The translations under genes were made by a program, and so were the position numbers. A stretch of 64,000 bases of DNA from Ruminococcaceae bacterium BL-6 (GTDB lineage Bacteria > Bacillota > Clostridia > Oscillospirales > Acutalibacteraceae), in NCBI GenBank assembly GCA_902810075.1, contig LR778135.1, forward strand, positions 2,046,001 through 2,110,000. The letters are read 5' to 3'. Positions 17,878 to 26,937 of the stretch are shown here, piece by piece (within the stretch, counting starts at the first letter, position 1; every line of letters begins with the position of its first letter). Under the pieces are notes generated by a model, which saw nothing but the letters and a program-made list of their open reading frames with translations, did not search any database and was not told where the DNA came from.

Positions 17878-19215
17878 TCAATTCGCATTTCTGACAATGC
17901 TTTGGCAAAAACGATAAAAGACCAGATAGGCGCACGCCATTGGCAGGGACGCCGCCAGCAGGTATTGCTCGAAGGTCATGGGGATCACAAAAGTGAGCAG
18001 GGACGGGGTCAGCACCGTCGCAAGCAGGCAGAACTGCCAGATCATGGCCGCCTTCTGGCGGCCGAGCGCGACAGCGCTGCTCGTCAGCGGCGTCACGACG
18101 AAGCGCACCATGAAAAGCGGGATCAGATATTTCAGGTAGTGCGGGACCGGCTTCCACGCGCTGCTGAGGAACCACGGGATGATCGGGTCGCCCCAGATGA
18201 AGAGGATGCCGAACGGGATCACCGACAGGATCGCCAGCCACTTGGCGACGGTGGAAAAGGTATGGCTCAGCTTTTCGCCGTTATGCTTGTCCGCGGATGC
18301 GCCCTTCAGGAACACCTGGGAGACGGCGTTGGAAACCAGAACGAGCGGCGCGCCCAGCAGCCTGTTGATCTGGCTGTAATAGCCGTTCATCACCGTGCCG
18401 AACTGCATGGGGATGAAAAAGCCCATCATGCTGAGCGAAAAGCTGTTCGCCAGGGCGCTCGGCAGCATGTATTTCGGGTAGGCCGAATTTTCCCGCGCGA
18501 CCTTCTTTAAAAACGGAAGCCGGAACATATACCGGTGGATTCTCCCCTTCAGGGTCATCGCCATCCGGAAGTTCCCGAAGAAATAAGAGAGAAACTGGCC
18601 GACGATCATCCCCCAGTAGCCCGCGCCGAGGTAGAACAGAACAACCTGCGCCGCGATCATCACCGAAACCCGGATGATGTTCGCGCCGGAAATCGCCCTG
18701 TATTTTTCATGGCGCACGTTGAAGTAGTTCAGCGCAGTCGTCACCCCGCAGATGAACGTGGTCAGCGGGACCATCCACAGCGTCTGCTCCGCGCCGTTCC
18801 TCAGATTGAACAAAGCGCCGAGTTGCGGGACGAACGGCCACATGACGAGGGCGAGGAAAGCCGAAAAAAGCGTCGCCAGCCCCACGCTGAGCACGAACGA
18901 GCCGCCCGCCTCGTCGTCGTCGTCCGCCACGACGACCGCGTAGTCGTAGCGAAAGCAGGCGATCTGCTGGGTGATGTTCGTAATGGCCACATAAATGCCG
19001 TAAATACCCTGCGGCTCCGGCCCGTACATGCGGCTGATGATCGGCGTGAAAATGAACGGAAGCAGGACCTGTGCGATTGCCGTGCCGCCCGAAAGGACCG
19101 CCACGTTTTTCAAAAAGCGGTTTCTTTTGAGTGCTTTCACAAAGCGGTTATTCTCGAGCGCTTTGTGAAAACGGTTATTCTCGAGCGCTTTGAGCTTGGA
19201 TTTCAGGAAAGACAA
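17878..19215 (-). CDS. Oligosaccharide flippase (Wzx / MOP family)
   Basis: 445 residues with about 12 membrane segments, matching the MOP-superfamily polysaccharide exporters (GTAIAQVLLPFIFTPIISRMYGP at the first helix is typical, cited here in parts: GTAIAQ, then TPIISRMYGP). It would flip undecaprenyl-linked repeat units to the outer face. The start is TTG with GGGGG 8 bases upstream. An odd feature is the N-terminus: three 9-residue tandem repeats (ALENNRFHK, ALENNRFVK, ALKRNRFLK) ahead of the first helix. It follows prfB after 16 bases. Confidence 0.9.
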   Translation of the reverse strand: MSFLKSKLKALENNRFHKALENNRFVKALKRNRFLKNVAVLSGGTAIAQVLLPFIFTPIISRMYGPEPQGIYGIYVAITNITQQIACFRYDYAVVVADDDDEAGGSFVLSVGLATLFSAFLALVMWPFVPQLGALFNLRNGAEQTLWMVPLTTFICGVTTALNYFNVRHEKYRAISGANIIRVSVMIAAQVVLFYLGAGYWGMIVGQFLSYFFGNFRMAMTLKGRIHRYMFRLPFLKKVARENSAYPKYMLPSALANSFSLSMMGFFIPMQFGTVMNGYYSQINRLLGAPLVLVSNAVSQVFLKGASADKHNGEKLSHTFSTVAKWLAILSVIPFGILFIWGDPIIPWFLSSAWKPVPHYLKYLIPLFMVRFVVTPLTSSAVALGRQKAAMIWQFCLLATVLTPSLLTFVIPMTFEQYLLAASLPMACAYLVFYRFCQSIVRNAN

Positions 19216-19231
19216 TGGACTTGCCCCCAGT

Positions 19232-20359
19232 TTATTCGATATTTTCTCCCAGCGCGCCGAGGCTCTGGGCCTTCAGGTAAGCGTTGATGAACCCGTCGAG
19301 GTCGCCGTCCATCACCGCGCTGATATTTCCCGATTCGTACCCGGTGCGGTGGTCTTTGACGAGGGTGTACGGCATGAACACATAGGAGCGGATCTGGGAG
19401 CCCCAGGCGATTTCCTTCTGCTCGCCCTTGATGTCCTCTATTTTGTCCAGGTGCTCGCGCTCCCTGATTTCCACCAGCTTCGAGGTCAGCATTCTCATCG
19501 CGACCTCGCGGTTCTGGTACTGGCTGCGCTCCACCTGGCACGAGACGACGATGCCGGTGGGGATATGGATCAGGCGCACGGCGGAAGAGGTCTTGTTGAC
19601 CTTCTGCCCGCCCGCGCCGCTCGCCCGGTACACTTCCATTTTGATGTCCTCCGGATTGATCTGCACGGACGTGTCGTCGTCGATTTCCGGCATGACCTCC
19701 AGCGACGCGAAAGATGTGTGGCGGCGGCCCGAGGCGTCGAACGGAGAGATTCTCACCAGGCGGTGGACGCCGGCCTCGCTTTTCAGAAAGCCGTAGGCGT
19801 TTTCCCCCCCGATCAGGATCGAGGCGCTTTTCAAGCCGGCCTCCTCCCCGTCGAGATAGTCCAGCGTCTGCACCTTGTAGCCGTGGCGCTCGCCCCAGCG
19901 GCAGTACATGCGGTAGAGCATGGAGGCCCAGTCCTGCGCTTCCGTTCCGCCCGCCCCGGCGTGGAACGTCAGAATCGCGTTTTTGGCGTCGTATTCCCCG
20001 CTCAGCAGCGTGGAAAGGCGCTGGGTCTCCAGCTTGTCCCCGACTTTTTTCACCTCGGCTTCGGCTTCCGGAAGAAGGGAGAGGTCCTCTTCCTCGTCCG
20101 CAAGCTCGATCAGCGCCAGCGCGTCGTCGTATTCCTTGCGGAGCCCCTCGTACGCGGCGATTTTATTTTTCAGCATGCTGGACCGCTGAAGCACTTTCTG
20201 TGAATTTTCCGTATCGTTCCAGAAATCCGGCATGGCCGCCTTCTCATCCAGCTGAGAAATCTCCTCCCGCATCCCTTTCAGGCCAAGCGCGTCCGCCAGA
20301 TCGTCGAGATCCGGCCGGAGCGCTTCCAGCGACTGCTTTAATTCCTCAAATTGCAGCAT
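19232..20359 (-). CDS. prfB: Peptide chain release factor 2
   Basis: 375 residues. The catalytic GGQ loop (ASGAGGQKVNKT) and the stop-codon recognition motif SPFD identify RF2, which reads UGA and UAA. In many bacteria prfB needs a programmed +1 frameshift near codon 25; here the frame is continuous through that point, so the autoregulatory frameshift is absent. ATG 20359 follows AAAGGATGG. The polysaccharide genes start 16 bases after the stop codon with no terminator between, so they may share its transcript. Confidence 0.96.
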   Translation of the reverse strand: MLQFEELKQSLEALRPDLDDLADALGLKGMREEISQLDEKAAMPDFWNDTENSQKVLQRSSMLKNKIAAYEGLRKEYDDALALIELADEEEDLSLLPEAEAEVKKVGDKLETQRLSTLLSGEYDAKNAILTFHAGAGGTEAQDWASMLYRMYCRWGERHGYKVQTLDYLDGEEAGLKSASILIGGENAYGFLKSEAGVHRLVRISPFDASGRRHTSFASLEVMPEIDDDTSVQINPEDIKMEVYRASGAGGQKVNKTSSAVRLIHIPTGIVVSCQVERSQYQNREVAMRMLTSKLVEIREREHLDKIEDIKGEQKEIAWGSQIRSYVFMPYTLVKDHRTGYESGNISAVMDGDLDGFINAYLKAQSLGALGENIE

Positions 20360-20635
20360 TCGGTACCATCCTTTATTTCATGTTCAGGTTATTTTTTACA
20401 ATAATAAGATATTATAAATTATTTTCGCGCGAATGTAAAGCATAAGACCGTATGGGAAGAACGGAGAGGCGCGTATGTGAACGGAATGAAAACTTCTCAA
20501 AGAAACGATTGAAGTTTCGGCTGAAATTAGGTACAATGTTAATGAGAATCACCTGTGAAGCTCCGCGGGAGCCGGCCGGCTTTCCCCCGCGGGACAAAGC
20601 TTTACACGCGATGCAAAACAGGAGGCCTTTCAATT

Positions 20636-21655
20636 ATGAATTATATCGGAATCAAATGTCCGGTTTGCCACCGTCCTTTCGAGGCGGGAGATGATATTGT
20701 CGTCTGCCCTATCTGCGGGGCTCCCTATCACCGCCACTGCTATGAGCAGGCGGGCAAATGCCTGTTCGAGGAAAAGCACGCCGCCGGGGAAAGCTGGTCG
20801 CCGGACGCCGGAGAAGATTCGGCGGAAAAAAAGAACGGGCAGATGAAGCAGTGCCCGTTCTGCGGGAAAATGAACGCGCCGAACGCGCTTTTCTGTGACC
20901 GGTGCGGCCATCCGCTGACGTTTTCCGGCCCCGCGCCCGGCCCGGCCCCGAGCTGGGGGCAGAACGGCGCGCCCCAGAACGGCTTTCCCCTGCCCGGCAT
21001 GCAGAACCCCGCGATGCTGGACCCGCTCAGCGGGATCGGCGCGGACGAACCGCTGCACGACGGCGTGACCGCCGGCGACCTGTCAAAGCTGGTGCAGAAC
21101 AATTCCGCTTATTATCTGCCGGTATTTATGCGCATTTCGCACGTGAACCAGAGCCGCTTCAATTTTGCGGCGTTCCTGTTTTCGGGCGGATGGATGCTGT
21201 ACCGCAAGCTGTATAAGATCGGCGCCGTCCTCACGTGCCTGATGGCGGCCCTGTTCTTCGGGAACACGTTCGTTTCCCTGAACTACTCGACCCCCATCCT
21301 CCTGAGCCTTTACGAAAAGGTGGGCGCCAGCACGGATGTTTATCCATCTTATTCCCAGCTCATCCAAATGTCAGAGCTTCTGTACCGGATGGACCCGCTC
21401 TCGGTGTTCCTGTTTTTCCTGCCGATCGTCTTTATGGCCCTGGAGTTCGCCATCATGCTGTTCTGCGGAATCCGGGGAACGCGAATCTATTACGAAAACT
21501 GCGTGAAAACCGTGCAGGAGATCCGCGCCGGGGCACAGACGCCCGCGCAGGGCGACCAGATGCTGCAGGAGCGCGGCGGCGTCAACGTTTCGCTCGCCGT
21601 TTGCCTTCTGATCTGCTATTCCCTGCTCGTGTATCTGCCCAATCTATTTTTATAG
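20636..21655 (+). CDS. RING-like / zinc-ribbon / DUF2628 membrane protein
   Basis: 339 residues. The N-terminus has a prokaryotic RING-type zinc site (CPVCHRPF, CPICGAPYHRHCYE), followed by a zinc ribbon (CPFCGKMN, CDRCGHPL) around residue 75-100. A Pro/Gly-rich linker leads to a DUF2628-like domain from about residue 170 (FNFAAFLFSGGWMLYRKLY) with three to four membrane helices. ATG 20636 follows AGGAGG by 10 bases. The zinc part should be cytoplasmic. The function of such proteins is not established. Confidence 0.82.
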   Translation: MNYIGIKCPVCHRPFEAGDDIVVCPICGAPYHRHCYEQAGKCLFEEKHAAGESWSPDAGEDSAEKKNGQMKQCPFCGKMNAPNALFCDRCGHPLTFSGPAPGPAPSWGQNGAPQNGFPLPGMQNPAMLDPLSGIGADEPLHDGVTAGDLSKLVQNNSAYYLPVFMRISHVNQSRFNFAAFLFSGGWMLYRKLYKIGAVLTCLMAALFFGNTFVSLNYSTPILLSLYEKVGASTDVYPSYSQLIQMSELLYRMDPLSVFLFFLPIVFMALEFAIMLFCGIRGTRIYYENCVKTVQEIRAGAQTPAQGDQMLQERGGVNVSLAVCLLICYSLLVYLPNLFL

Positions 21656-21707
21656 TAGTATCAGTATTCCCAATGATTTCCAGATTACAATAACAGAAGG
21701 TGTTTTT

Positions 21708-22583
21708 TTGAAAATAACAAAAGCGGTCATTCCGGCGGCCGGCCTCGGCACGCGCGTCCTTCCCGCCACCAAGGCCCTGCCGAAGGAAATGCTGCCGATC
21801 GTGGACAAGCCGGCCATTCAATATATCGTGGAGGAAGCCGTCCATTCCGGCATCACCGACATTCTGATCATCACGAACCGCGGCAAGGACCTGATCGAGG
21901 ACCACTTCGACCGCGCGCCCGAGCTTGAGGCAAAGCTCGCCGACGGCGGGGACGCGAAACGGAAAAGCCTGGACGAAGTGATCCGGATCTCCCGGCTCGC
22001 CAACCTTTATTTCATGCGCCAGAAAGAGACCCGCGGCCTCGGCCACGCCGTGGGCTGCGCGCGTTCGTTCGTGGGGAACGAGCCGTTCGCCGTCCTTTAC
22101 GGCGACGACGTCATCATCGGGGATGACCCCGCGTGCGGCCAGCTGATCCGCGCGTACGAGGAATTCGGGACCGGCGTGCTCGGCGTGAAGAAGGTTTCGG
22201 AGGACGCGATCTCCAGATACAGCTCTTTAAAGGTGGAGCCCGTGCGCGGCAACCTGTTCAAATGCACCGACATGGTCGAAAAGCCATCCCCGGACAAGGT
22301 CTTTTCCCTGTATTCCATTCTGGGCCGCTGCGTGCTGACGCCGGATATCTTCGACATCCTCGACAAAACGCCGCCCGGAGCCGGCGGCGAAATCCAGCTG
22401 ACCGACGCGATGCGCGTCCTTGCCCGGACCCGCGGCATGATGGCGGTGGATTTTACCGGCACGCGGTACGACATGGGCAACAAGCTCGGGATTCTGCAGG
22501 CCAGCGTCGAAGTGGCCCTGCGCCACCCGGAGATCGGGCCCGGGTTCCGGGAATACCTGAAAGGCATCGCGAAAACGCTGTAA
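21708..22583 (+). CDS. galU: UTP--glucose-1-phosphate uridylyltransferase
   Basis: 291 residues starting at TTG with AGAAGG upstream. The nucleotidyltransferase signature is clear: PAAGLGTRVLPATK, then PKEMLPIVDKP, with downstream EKPSPDK and GGEIQLTDAM. It makes UDP-glucose from glucose-1-phosphate. GalE encoded at 26.9 kb then interconverts UDP-glucose and UDP-galactose, and both feed the glycosyltransferases at 13-15 kb and the sugar transferase at 28.5 kb. Length and motifs are those of bacterial GalU rather than GlmU or RmlA. Confidence 0.95.
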   Translation: MKITKAVIPAAGLGTRVLPATKALPKEMLPIVDKPAIQYIVEEAVHSGITDILIITNRGKDLIEDHFDRAPELEAKLADGGDAKRKSLDEVIRISRLANLYFMRQKETRGLGHAVGCARSFVGNEPFAVLYGDDVIIGDDPACGQLIRAYEEFGTGVLGVKKVSEDAISRYSSLKVEPVRGNLFKCTDMVEKPSPDKVFSLYSILGRCVLTPDIFDILDKTPPGAGGEIQLTDAMRVLARTRGMMAVDFTGTRYDMGNKLGILQASVEVALRHPEIGPGFREYLKGIAKTL

Positions 22584-22607
22584 AAGCGTCCCGTGTAAAA
22601 TTTTTAC

Positions 22608-22636
22608 TTGACGGAATCTTTTTCGGCTGATATAAT
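22608..22636 (+). promoter_or_regulatory. Promoter of rpsF-ssb-rpsR
   Basis: TTGACG (22608-22613), 17-bp spacer, TATAAT (22631-22636). The leader of about 88 nt contains a GC-rich hairpin (GCTCCGGA with TCCGGGGC) just before the SD; this may be an S6:S18-type autoregulatory site but that cannot be confirmed by eye. Confidence 0.85.
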
Positions 22637-22730
22637 CTTTCTGTTAAGCAGATTTTACCGTTTAACGAAATCCCGTCCTTGCTCCGGATTCCATTCCGGG
22701 GCCTGATGTCCAGAAGGAGGTGCAATCAAA

Positions 22731-23105
22731 ATGCCGGATATTAAAAATTCCTATGAAACCGTATTCATCCTTTCCACTTCGCTGGGGGATGACGGGATCA
22801 CCGCGACGATCGACAAATTCAAAAGCCTGATCGAGGCGCACGGCACGATCGACAGCGTGGATGACTGGGGAAAGCGCAGGCTTGCCTACCCCATCAACAA
22901 GCAGAACGAGGGCCATTATACGCTGATCAACTTTACGAGCTCCCCCGAATTTACCGCCGAGCTCGACCGTATCTACAAGATCACCGACGGAGTCATCCGT
23001 TCCCTGATCGTCAAGAAAGAAGCAAAAAAAGAAAGACCCCAAAAAGCTGCCGAGGCAAAAAAAGCCGTTGAGGTCAAAAAAGCCGAGAATGCGGAAAGAG
23101 AGTGA
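22731..23105 (+). CDS. rpsF: 30S ribosomal protein S6
   Basis: 124 residues, slightly long because of a Lys/Ala/Glu-rich tail after residue 97. The S6 core has YETVFILSTSL at strand one and DDWGKRRLAYPI in the middle, then GHYTLINFTS. S6 binds S18 on the 30S platform, and S18 is encoded two genes on. A strong AGAAGGAGG precedes the ATG. The order rpsF-ssb-rpsR is conserved in most Firmicutes. Confidence 0.97.
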   Translation: MPDIKNSYETVFILSTSLGDDGITATIDKFKSLIEAHGTIDSVDDWGKRRLAYPINKQNEGHYTLINFTSSPEFTAELDRIYKITDGVIRSLIVKKEAKKERPQKAAEAKKAVEVKKAENAERE

Positions 23106-23110
23106 TTGAA

Positions 23111-23569
23111 ATGCTCAATGTCGCTGTATTGATGGGCAGGCTCGTCGCCGACCCGGAGCTTCGTCACACGCCGAACGACATCGCCGTCACCAGCTTTACC
23201 GTCGCGGTCGACCGCTCTTATGTCAAGGCGGGCGCGGAACGCCAGGCCGATTTCATCGACATTGTTGCGTGGCGCTCCACTGCGGAATTTGTGTGCAGAT
23301 ATTTCCGCAAGGGGCAATTGATCGCAGTGCAGGGCTCGATCCAGACTCGAAGCTACACGGACAAGGAAGGCAACAAGCGCAAGGCTTTTGAGATTGTGGC
23401 GGACAACGTCCACTTCGCCGAACCGAAACGCGACAGCTCCGGCCAGTCCGGCGGCGGCTATTCCAACGCCAACCGGGCCGAGCCCGCGAACAGCCCCGCC
23501 CCCGCCTACACCAGCGGCAACACTGGAGATTTCGAGGAAATCCCGACGGATGACGATCTTCCGTTCTGA
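23111..23569 (+). CDS. ssb: Single-stranded DNA-binding protein
   Basis: 152 residues. The OB-fold covers about residues 1-105 (MLNVAVLMGRLVADPELR, given in parts: LMGRLVADPELR and FIDIVAWR). A Gly/Ser/Ala/Pro-rich linker follows, and the acidic tip DDDLPF is the docking site for replication and repair partners. I use ATG 23111, where the family N-terminus starts; a GTG three codons earlier overlaps the rpsF stop and would add three residues. The protein should act as a homotetramer. Confidence 0.96.
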   Translation: MLNVAVLMGRLVADPELRHTPNDIAVTSFTVAVDRSYVKAGAERQADFIDIVAWRSTAEFVCRYFRKGQLIAVQGSIQTRSYTDKEGNKRKAFEIVADNVHFAEPKRDSSGQSGGGYSNANRAEPANSPAPAYTSGNTGDFEEIPTDDDLPF

Positions 23570-23620
23570 TTTCCGAACGATTGCTTTATTTTTTGAGAGA
23601 AGAGAAAGGAGGCCTCTGTC

Positions 23621-23875
23621 ATGGCTGAAAACAGACCCGAACGGGACAACCGCCGCGGCGGCCGCAAAGGGCGCAGGAAGGTATGCAGCTTCTGCGTGGA
23701 AAAAATAGACAACATCGATTACAAGGATGTGGCGAAGCTTCGCCGGTTCATTTCGGAAAGGGCGAAGATTCTGCCCCGCAGAGTCACCGGCACGTGCGCG
23801 CATCATCAGCGCGAGCTGACCATCGCGATCAAACGCGCGCGCCATCTTGCCCTGCTTCCGTTCAGCAGCGACTGA
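23621..23875 (+). CDS. rpsR: 30S ribosomal protein S18
   Basis: 84 residues. It has the zinc-binding type of N-terminus (CSFC and CAHH, C+ form), the core [19 protein letters not shown] (in parts: [10 protein letters not shown] and [11 protein letters not shown]) and the C-terminal [10 protein letters not shown]. It forms the S6:S18 dimer on the 30S platform. AAAGGAGG lies before the ATG. The operon ends at a terminator about 40 bases on. Confidence 0.97.
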   Translation: MAENRPERDNRRGGRKGRRKVCSFCVEKIDNIDYKDVAKLRRFISERAKILPRRVTGTCAHHQRELTIAIKRARHLALLPFSSD

Positions 23876-23915
23876 TCTTCTGTCCTGCCCGGAAGAAAAA
23901 ATCCAAATATTCGCG

Positions 23916-23951
23916 GAACGGACGCCAAAAAGCGCCCGTTCTTTTTCTTTT
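23916..23951 (+). terminator. Terminator of the rpsF operon
   Basis: Stem GAACGG-A-CGC with GCG-C-CCGTTC, loop of six, then a T-rich run. Confidence 0.75.
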
Positions 23952-24067
23952 CCGGCGTTTTTTCCCATCTTGTCTCAAAGGGAAAAACAGAGTAAAATAA
24001 GAAGAAAAGAATAAATGACATTCTATTTGTCTTCATTATCATCACAGAAACAAGAGGAATCAGATTC

Positions 24068-24889
24068 ATGCTATTCGACATGCACGTTCATATGTATCCC
24101 GACCGCCTGGCGAAACGGGCGATCGACAGCGTCGTGAGGAGCAGCACGACCGTCCCGCGCACCAACGCCACGCTGGAGGATACGAGAAAAAAGCTGCAAT
24201 TGTGGGGGGTGACCGGCGCCGCAGTCATGAACATCGCGACCAAGCCGCATCAGCAGACGGACGTCAACAACTGGGCCGCGCGGATTCAGGATGACTTCTT
24301 CCACTGCTTCGGCTCCGTCCACCCCGCCGCGCCGGATGCCGTGCGGGAAACCTTCCGCATCCGGGAGCTGGGCCTTTACGGGATCAAACTGCACCCGGAC
24401 TACCAGCATGTCTTCGTGGATGACAAGCGGTTCTTCCCCGTCTACGACGCGGCCGCCGAGCTTCATCTTCCCATCACGTTCCACGCGGGCATGGACCCGC
24501 TCTCCCCAAAGCTTGTCCACGCGCCGCCGGAAAAAATCGCCCGGATCGCCCGCATGTTCCCGAAGCTGACGATCATCGCGGCCCATCTTGGCGGGATGTG
24601 TCAATGCGACGAAGCGGAAAAATATGTGGTCGGCCTGGAAAACGTCTATCTGGATACGGCGATGTCGTTCCGGTTCTGCAGCGCGGAGCAGGCGCGGCGT
24701 ATGATCCTGAAGCACGGAACCGACCGGGTCCTGTTCGCGAGCGACTGCCCCTGGAGCCGGCCGACCGACGAGCTTCGCTTCGTGAACCAGCTGAACCTTT
24801 CGTCCGGCGATATGGAAAAAATCCTTTTTCGGAACGCCCTGTATCTGCTCCATCTTTCCCCGGACGGGAAACGGATCCGGCAGAACTGA
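24068..24889 (+). CDS. Amidohydrolase-2 family metal-dependent hydrolase
   Basis: 273 residues forming a TIM barrel. The N-terminal metal pair is DMHVHMY (HxH); a central HAG (about residue 139) and IIAAHLGG give further metal His residues, and the last Asp is in FASDCPWS. TatD-like and amidohydrolase-2 (decarboxylase-like) families share this layout; the AHLGG and FASDCPW motifs favour the latter. The substrate is unknown. It precedes ogt by 17 bases on the same strand and could be co-transcribed with the repair genes. Confidence 0.85.
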   Translation: MLFDMHVHMYPDRLAKRAIDSVVRSSTTVPRTNATLEDTRKKLQLWGVTGAAVMNIATKPHQQTDVNNWAARIQDDFFHCFGSVHPAAPDAVRETFRIRELGLYGIKLHPDYQHVFVDDKRFFPVYDAAAELHLPITFHAGMDPLSPKLVHAPPEKIARIARMFPKLTIIAAHLGGMCQCDEAEKYVVGLENVYLDTAMSFRFCSAEQARRMILKHGTDRVLFASDCPWSRPTDELRFVNQLNLSSGDMEKILFRNALYLLHLSPDGKRIRQN

Positions 24890-24906
24890 TTTTTGGAGGG
24901 ATCTTT

Positions 24907-25401
24907 TTGAAAAACGTATTTTATTACGACTCCCCGCTCGGCACCATCGGAATCGCGGAAAACGGGACGAGAATCACCGACCTTTTCTACGGGAAAGAGC
25001 TCCCAGGCGGAGCCAAGGTGCGGGAAACCGACCTGCTCCGGCGCGCGGCGCAGCAGCTTTCCGAATACTTTGCGGGAAAACGCCGCGCCTTTGACCTGCC
25101 GCTTCAGGCGCAGGGAACGCAGTTTCAAAAGCGGGTATGGCAGGCGCTGTGCGAAATCCCGTACGGGCAGACGCGCGGCTACGGTGAAATCGCCGCGTCC
25201 CTCGGAAATCCGAAGGCGGGGCGCGCGGTCGGGGCGGCGAACCACAGGAACCCCATCGCCATCGTGGTGCCGTGCCACCGCGTGATCGGCGCGGACGGCT
25301 CGCTGGTGGGCTACGCTTCGGGGCTGGACATCAAAAGAAAGCTGCTCGCGCTGGAAAGCGGGATCATCGAGGATGCTTTCCGCGGAGGGCGGGCATGCTG
25401 A
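24907..25401 (+). CDS. ogt: Methylated-DNA--protein-cysteine methyltransferase
   Basis: 164 residues starting at TTG with GGAGG 8 bases upstream. The acceptor site PCHRV is present, with the upstream helix-turn-helix ([11 protein letters not shown]) and NPIAIVV. It removes O6-methylguanine or O4-methylthymine lesions by transferring the alkyl group irreversibly to its Cys. The stop codon overlaps the start of nfo by 7 bases, and alkD follows, so three alkylation/AP-site repair functions form one unit. Confidence 0.95.
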   Translation: MKNVFYYDSPLGTIGIAENGTRITDLFYGKELPGGAKVRETDLLRRAAQQLSEYFAGKRRAFDLPLQAQGTQFQKRVWQALCEIPYGQTRGYGEIAASLGNPKAGRAVGAANHRNPIAIVVPCHRVIGADGSLVGYASGLDIKRKLLALESGIIEDAFRGGRAC

Positions 25402-26246
25402 AAATCGGATGCCACCTCTCGGTTTCGAAGGGCTTTGCCGCCATGGGCCGGGACGCGGTTAAAATCGGCGCGAACACGATCCAGTTCTTCCCGCGCAACC
25501 CGCGCGGCGGAAAGGCAAAGGCGCTGAACCCGGACGACGTGACGGCTTTTCTTTCGCTTTCAAAGGAACACCCTGTCAGCGCGCTCGTCGCACACGCGCC
25601 TTACACCCTGAACGCCTGCTCCGCGGATGAAAAGGTCCGCGCTTTCGCGCGGATGGCCATGCGGGAGGATCTGGAACGCATGGAGCTTTTTCCGGGCTCC
25701 TTTTACAATTTCCATCCGGGGAGCCACGTCGGGCAGGGGGCGGAAACCGGCGTCCGGCTCATCGCCGGACTGCTCAACGAAATCCTGTCCCCCGCCGTGC
25801 ACACCAAAGTCCTGCTGGAAACCATGGCCGGCAAGGGCAGCGAGGTCGGCGGGCGGTTTGAAGAGCTGCGCGCGATCCTCGACCTGGTGGAGCATCCCGA
25901 GCAGATGGGGGTCTGCCTGGACACCTGCCACGTTTACGACGCAGGCTACGACATCGTGAACGACCTGGACGGCGTCCTGACGCAGTTCGACCGCGTCATC
26001 GGCCTGGACCGGCTGTGCGCGGTCCATCTGAACGACAGCAAGAATCCTTTTGCGAGCCATAAGGACCGGCATGAAAAGATCGGGAAGGGCTCCATCGGTC
26101 TGGAAGCGTTCGCCCGCATCATCAACCATGAAAAGCTGCGCTCCCTGCCGTTCATTCTGGAAACGCCGAATGAGCTTCCCGGCTATGCCGCGGAGATTCG
26201 CCTGCTGAAAAGCCTTTACCGGGAGGAGGCGGACGATGACCGTTAA
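25395..26246 (+). CDS. nfo: Deoxyribonuclease IV (AP endonuclease)
   Basis: 283 residues. ATG 25395 overlaps the ogt end and is preceded by GGAGGGCGGG. Metal-site motifs of the Nfo TIM barrel are visible: [41 protein letters not shown] and HLNDSK...HEKIGKG. It binds three zinc ions and cuts 5' to abasic sites left by glycosylases. This matches the next gene, an AlkD-like glycosylase, which would create such sites. Confidence 0.96.
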   Translation: MLKIGCHLSVSKGFAAMGRDAVKIGANTIQFFPRNPRGGKAKALNPDDVTAFLSLSKEHPVSALVAHAPYTLNACSADEKVRAFARMAMREDLERMELFPGSFYNFHPGSHVGQGAETGVRLIAGLLNEILSPAVHTKVLLETMAGKGSEVGGRFEELRAILDLVEHPEQMGVCLDTCHVYDAGYDIVNDLDGVLTQFDRVIGLDRLCAVHLNDSKNPFASHKDRHEKIGKGSIGLEAFARIINHEKLRSLPFILETPNELPGYAAEIRLLKSLYREEADDDR

Positions 26247-26937
26247 AGAGCGCCTTGCCGCGATGGCGGAACCGGGCTACCAAAAATTCACCTCGTCCCT
26301 GCTGCCGGATGTGAAGGGAATTCTCGGCGTACGCATGCCGAAGCTTCGCTCTCTGGCCCGGGAAATCGCCCTGGGGGACTGGCGCGCGTTTCTCGGTGAG
26401 GAAGCGGAGTCGTTTGAGGAGATCATGCTTCAGGGCATGGTGATCGGCGCGGCGAAGGCGGACATCGAGGAAGTCCTCTCCCGCGCCGCCGCGTTTCTCC
26501 CGAAAATCGACAACTGGTCGGTCTGCGACGGGTTCTGCGTGAGCCTGAAGATCACGCGGAAGCACCGGGAGCGCGTCCTTTCTTTCCTGACCCCGTACCT
26601 TTCCTCGGAGCGGGAATTCGACGCGCGCTTTTCCGCCGTGATGCTGCTCGACTATTTCATCACCCCGGAATACATCGGCCGCGTGCTTCCGATTCTGAAT
26701 GGCATCAAAAACGAAGGCTACTATGCCAGAATGGCGGTCGCGTGGGCTGCTTCCATCTGCTATCTGAAATTTCCCGCCGTCACCCTCCCCTATCTTCACG
26801 GCAATTCCCTCGACCCTTTTACCCGGCGGATGGCGCTGCAGAAAATTCTGGATTCGCACCGTCTGGATGAAACCGGAAGAGAGGAGATCCGTAAGCTGAG
26901 GGATTCTCTCGCGGAAAAAGAAAGGAGACCGACATGA
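26236..26937 (+). CDS. DNA alkylation repair protein (AlkD-like HEAT-repeat glycosylase)
   Basis: 233 residues, all-helical, with the family motifs [11 protein letters not shown] and [12 protein letters not shown], the latter carrying the Trp and Asp of the AlkD site. AlkD-type proteins excise bulky or positively charged alkylpurines without base flipping. Its ATG lies 11 bases inside the end of nfo, so translation is coupled. It overlaps galE by four bases at its 3' end (ATGA), linking the repair genes to a sugar-nucleotide gene in one transcript. Confidence 0.9.
   Translation: MTVKERLAAMAEPGYQKFTSSLLPDVKGILGVRMPKLRSLAREIALGDWRAFLGEEAESFEEIMLQGMVIGAAKADIEEVLSRAAAFLPKIDNWSVCDGFCVSLKITRKHRERVLSFLTPYLSSEREFDARFSAVMLLDYFITPEYIGRVLPILNGIKNEGYYARMAVAWAASICYLKFPAVTLPYLHGNSLDPFTRRMALQKILDSHRLDETGREEIRKLRDSLAEKERRPT

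Noticed and set aside
19232..20359. Programmed frameshift in prfB
   Set aside because: The frame is open through the usual shift site and no in-frame UGA is present there.
22643..22725. S6:S18 leader motif upstream of rpsF
   Set aside because: A hairpin is there, but the conserved motif needs a covariance search to confirm; I do not claim it.
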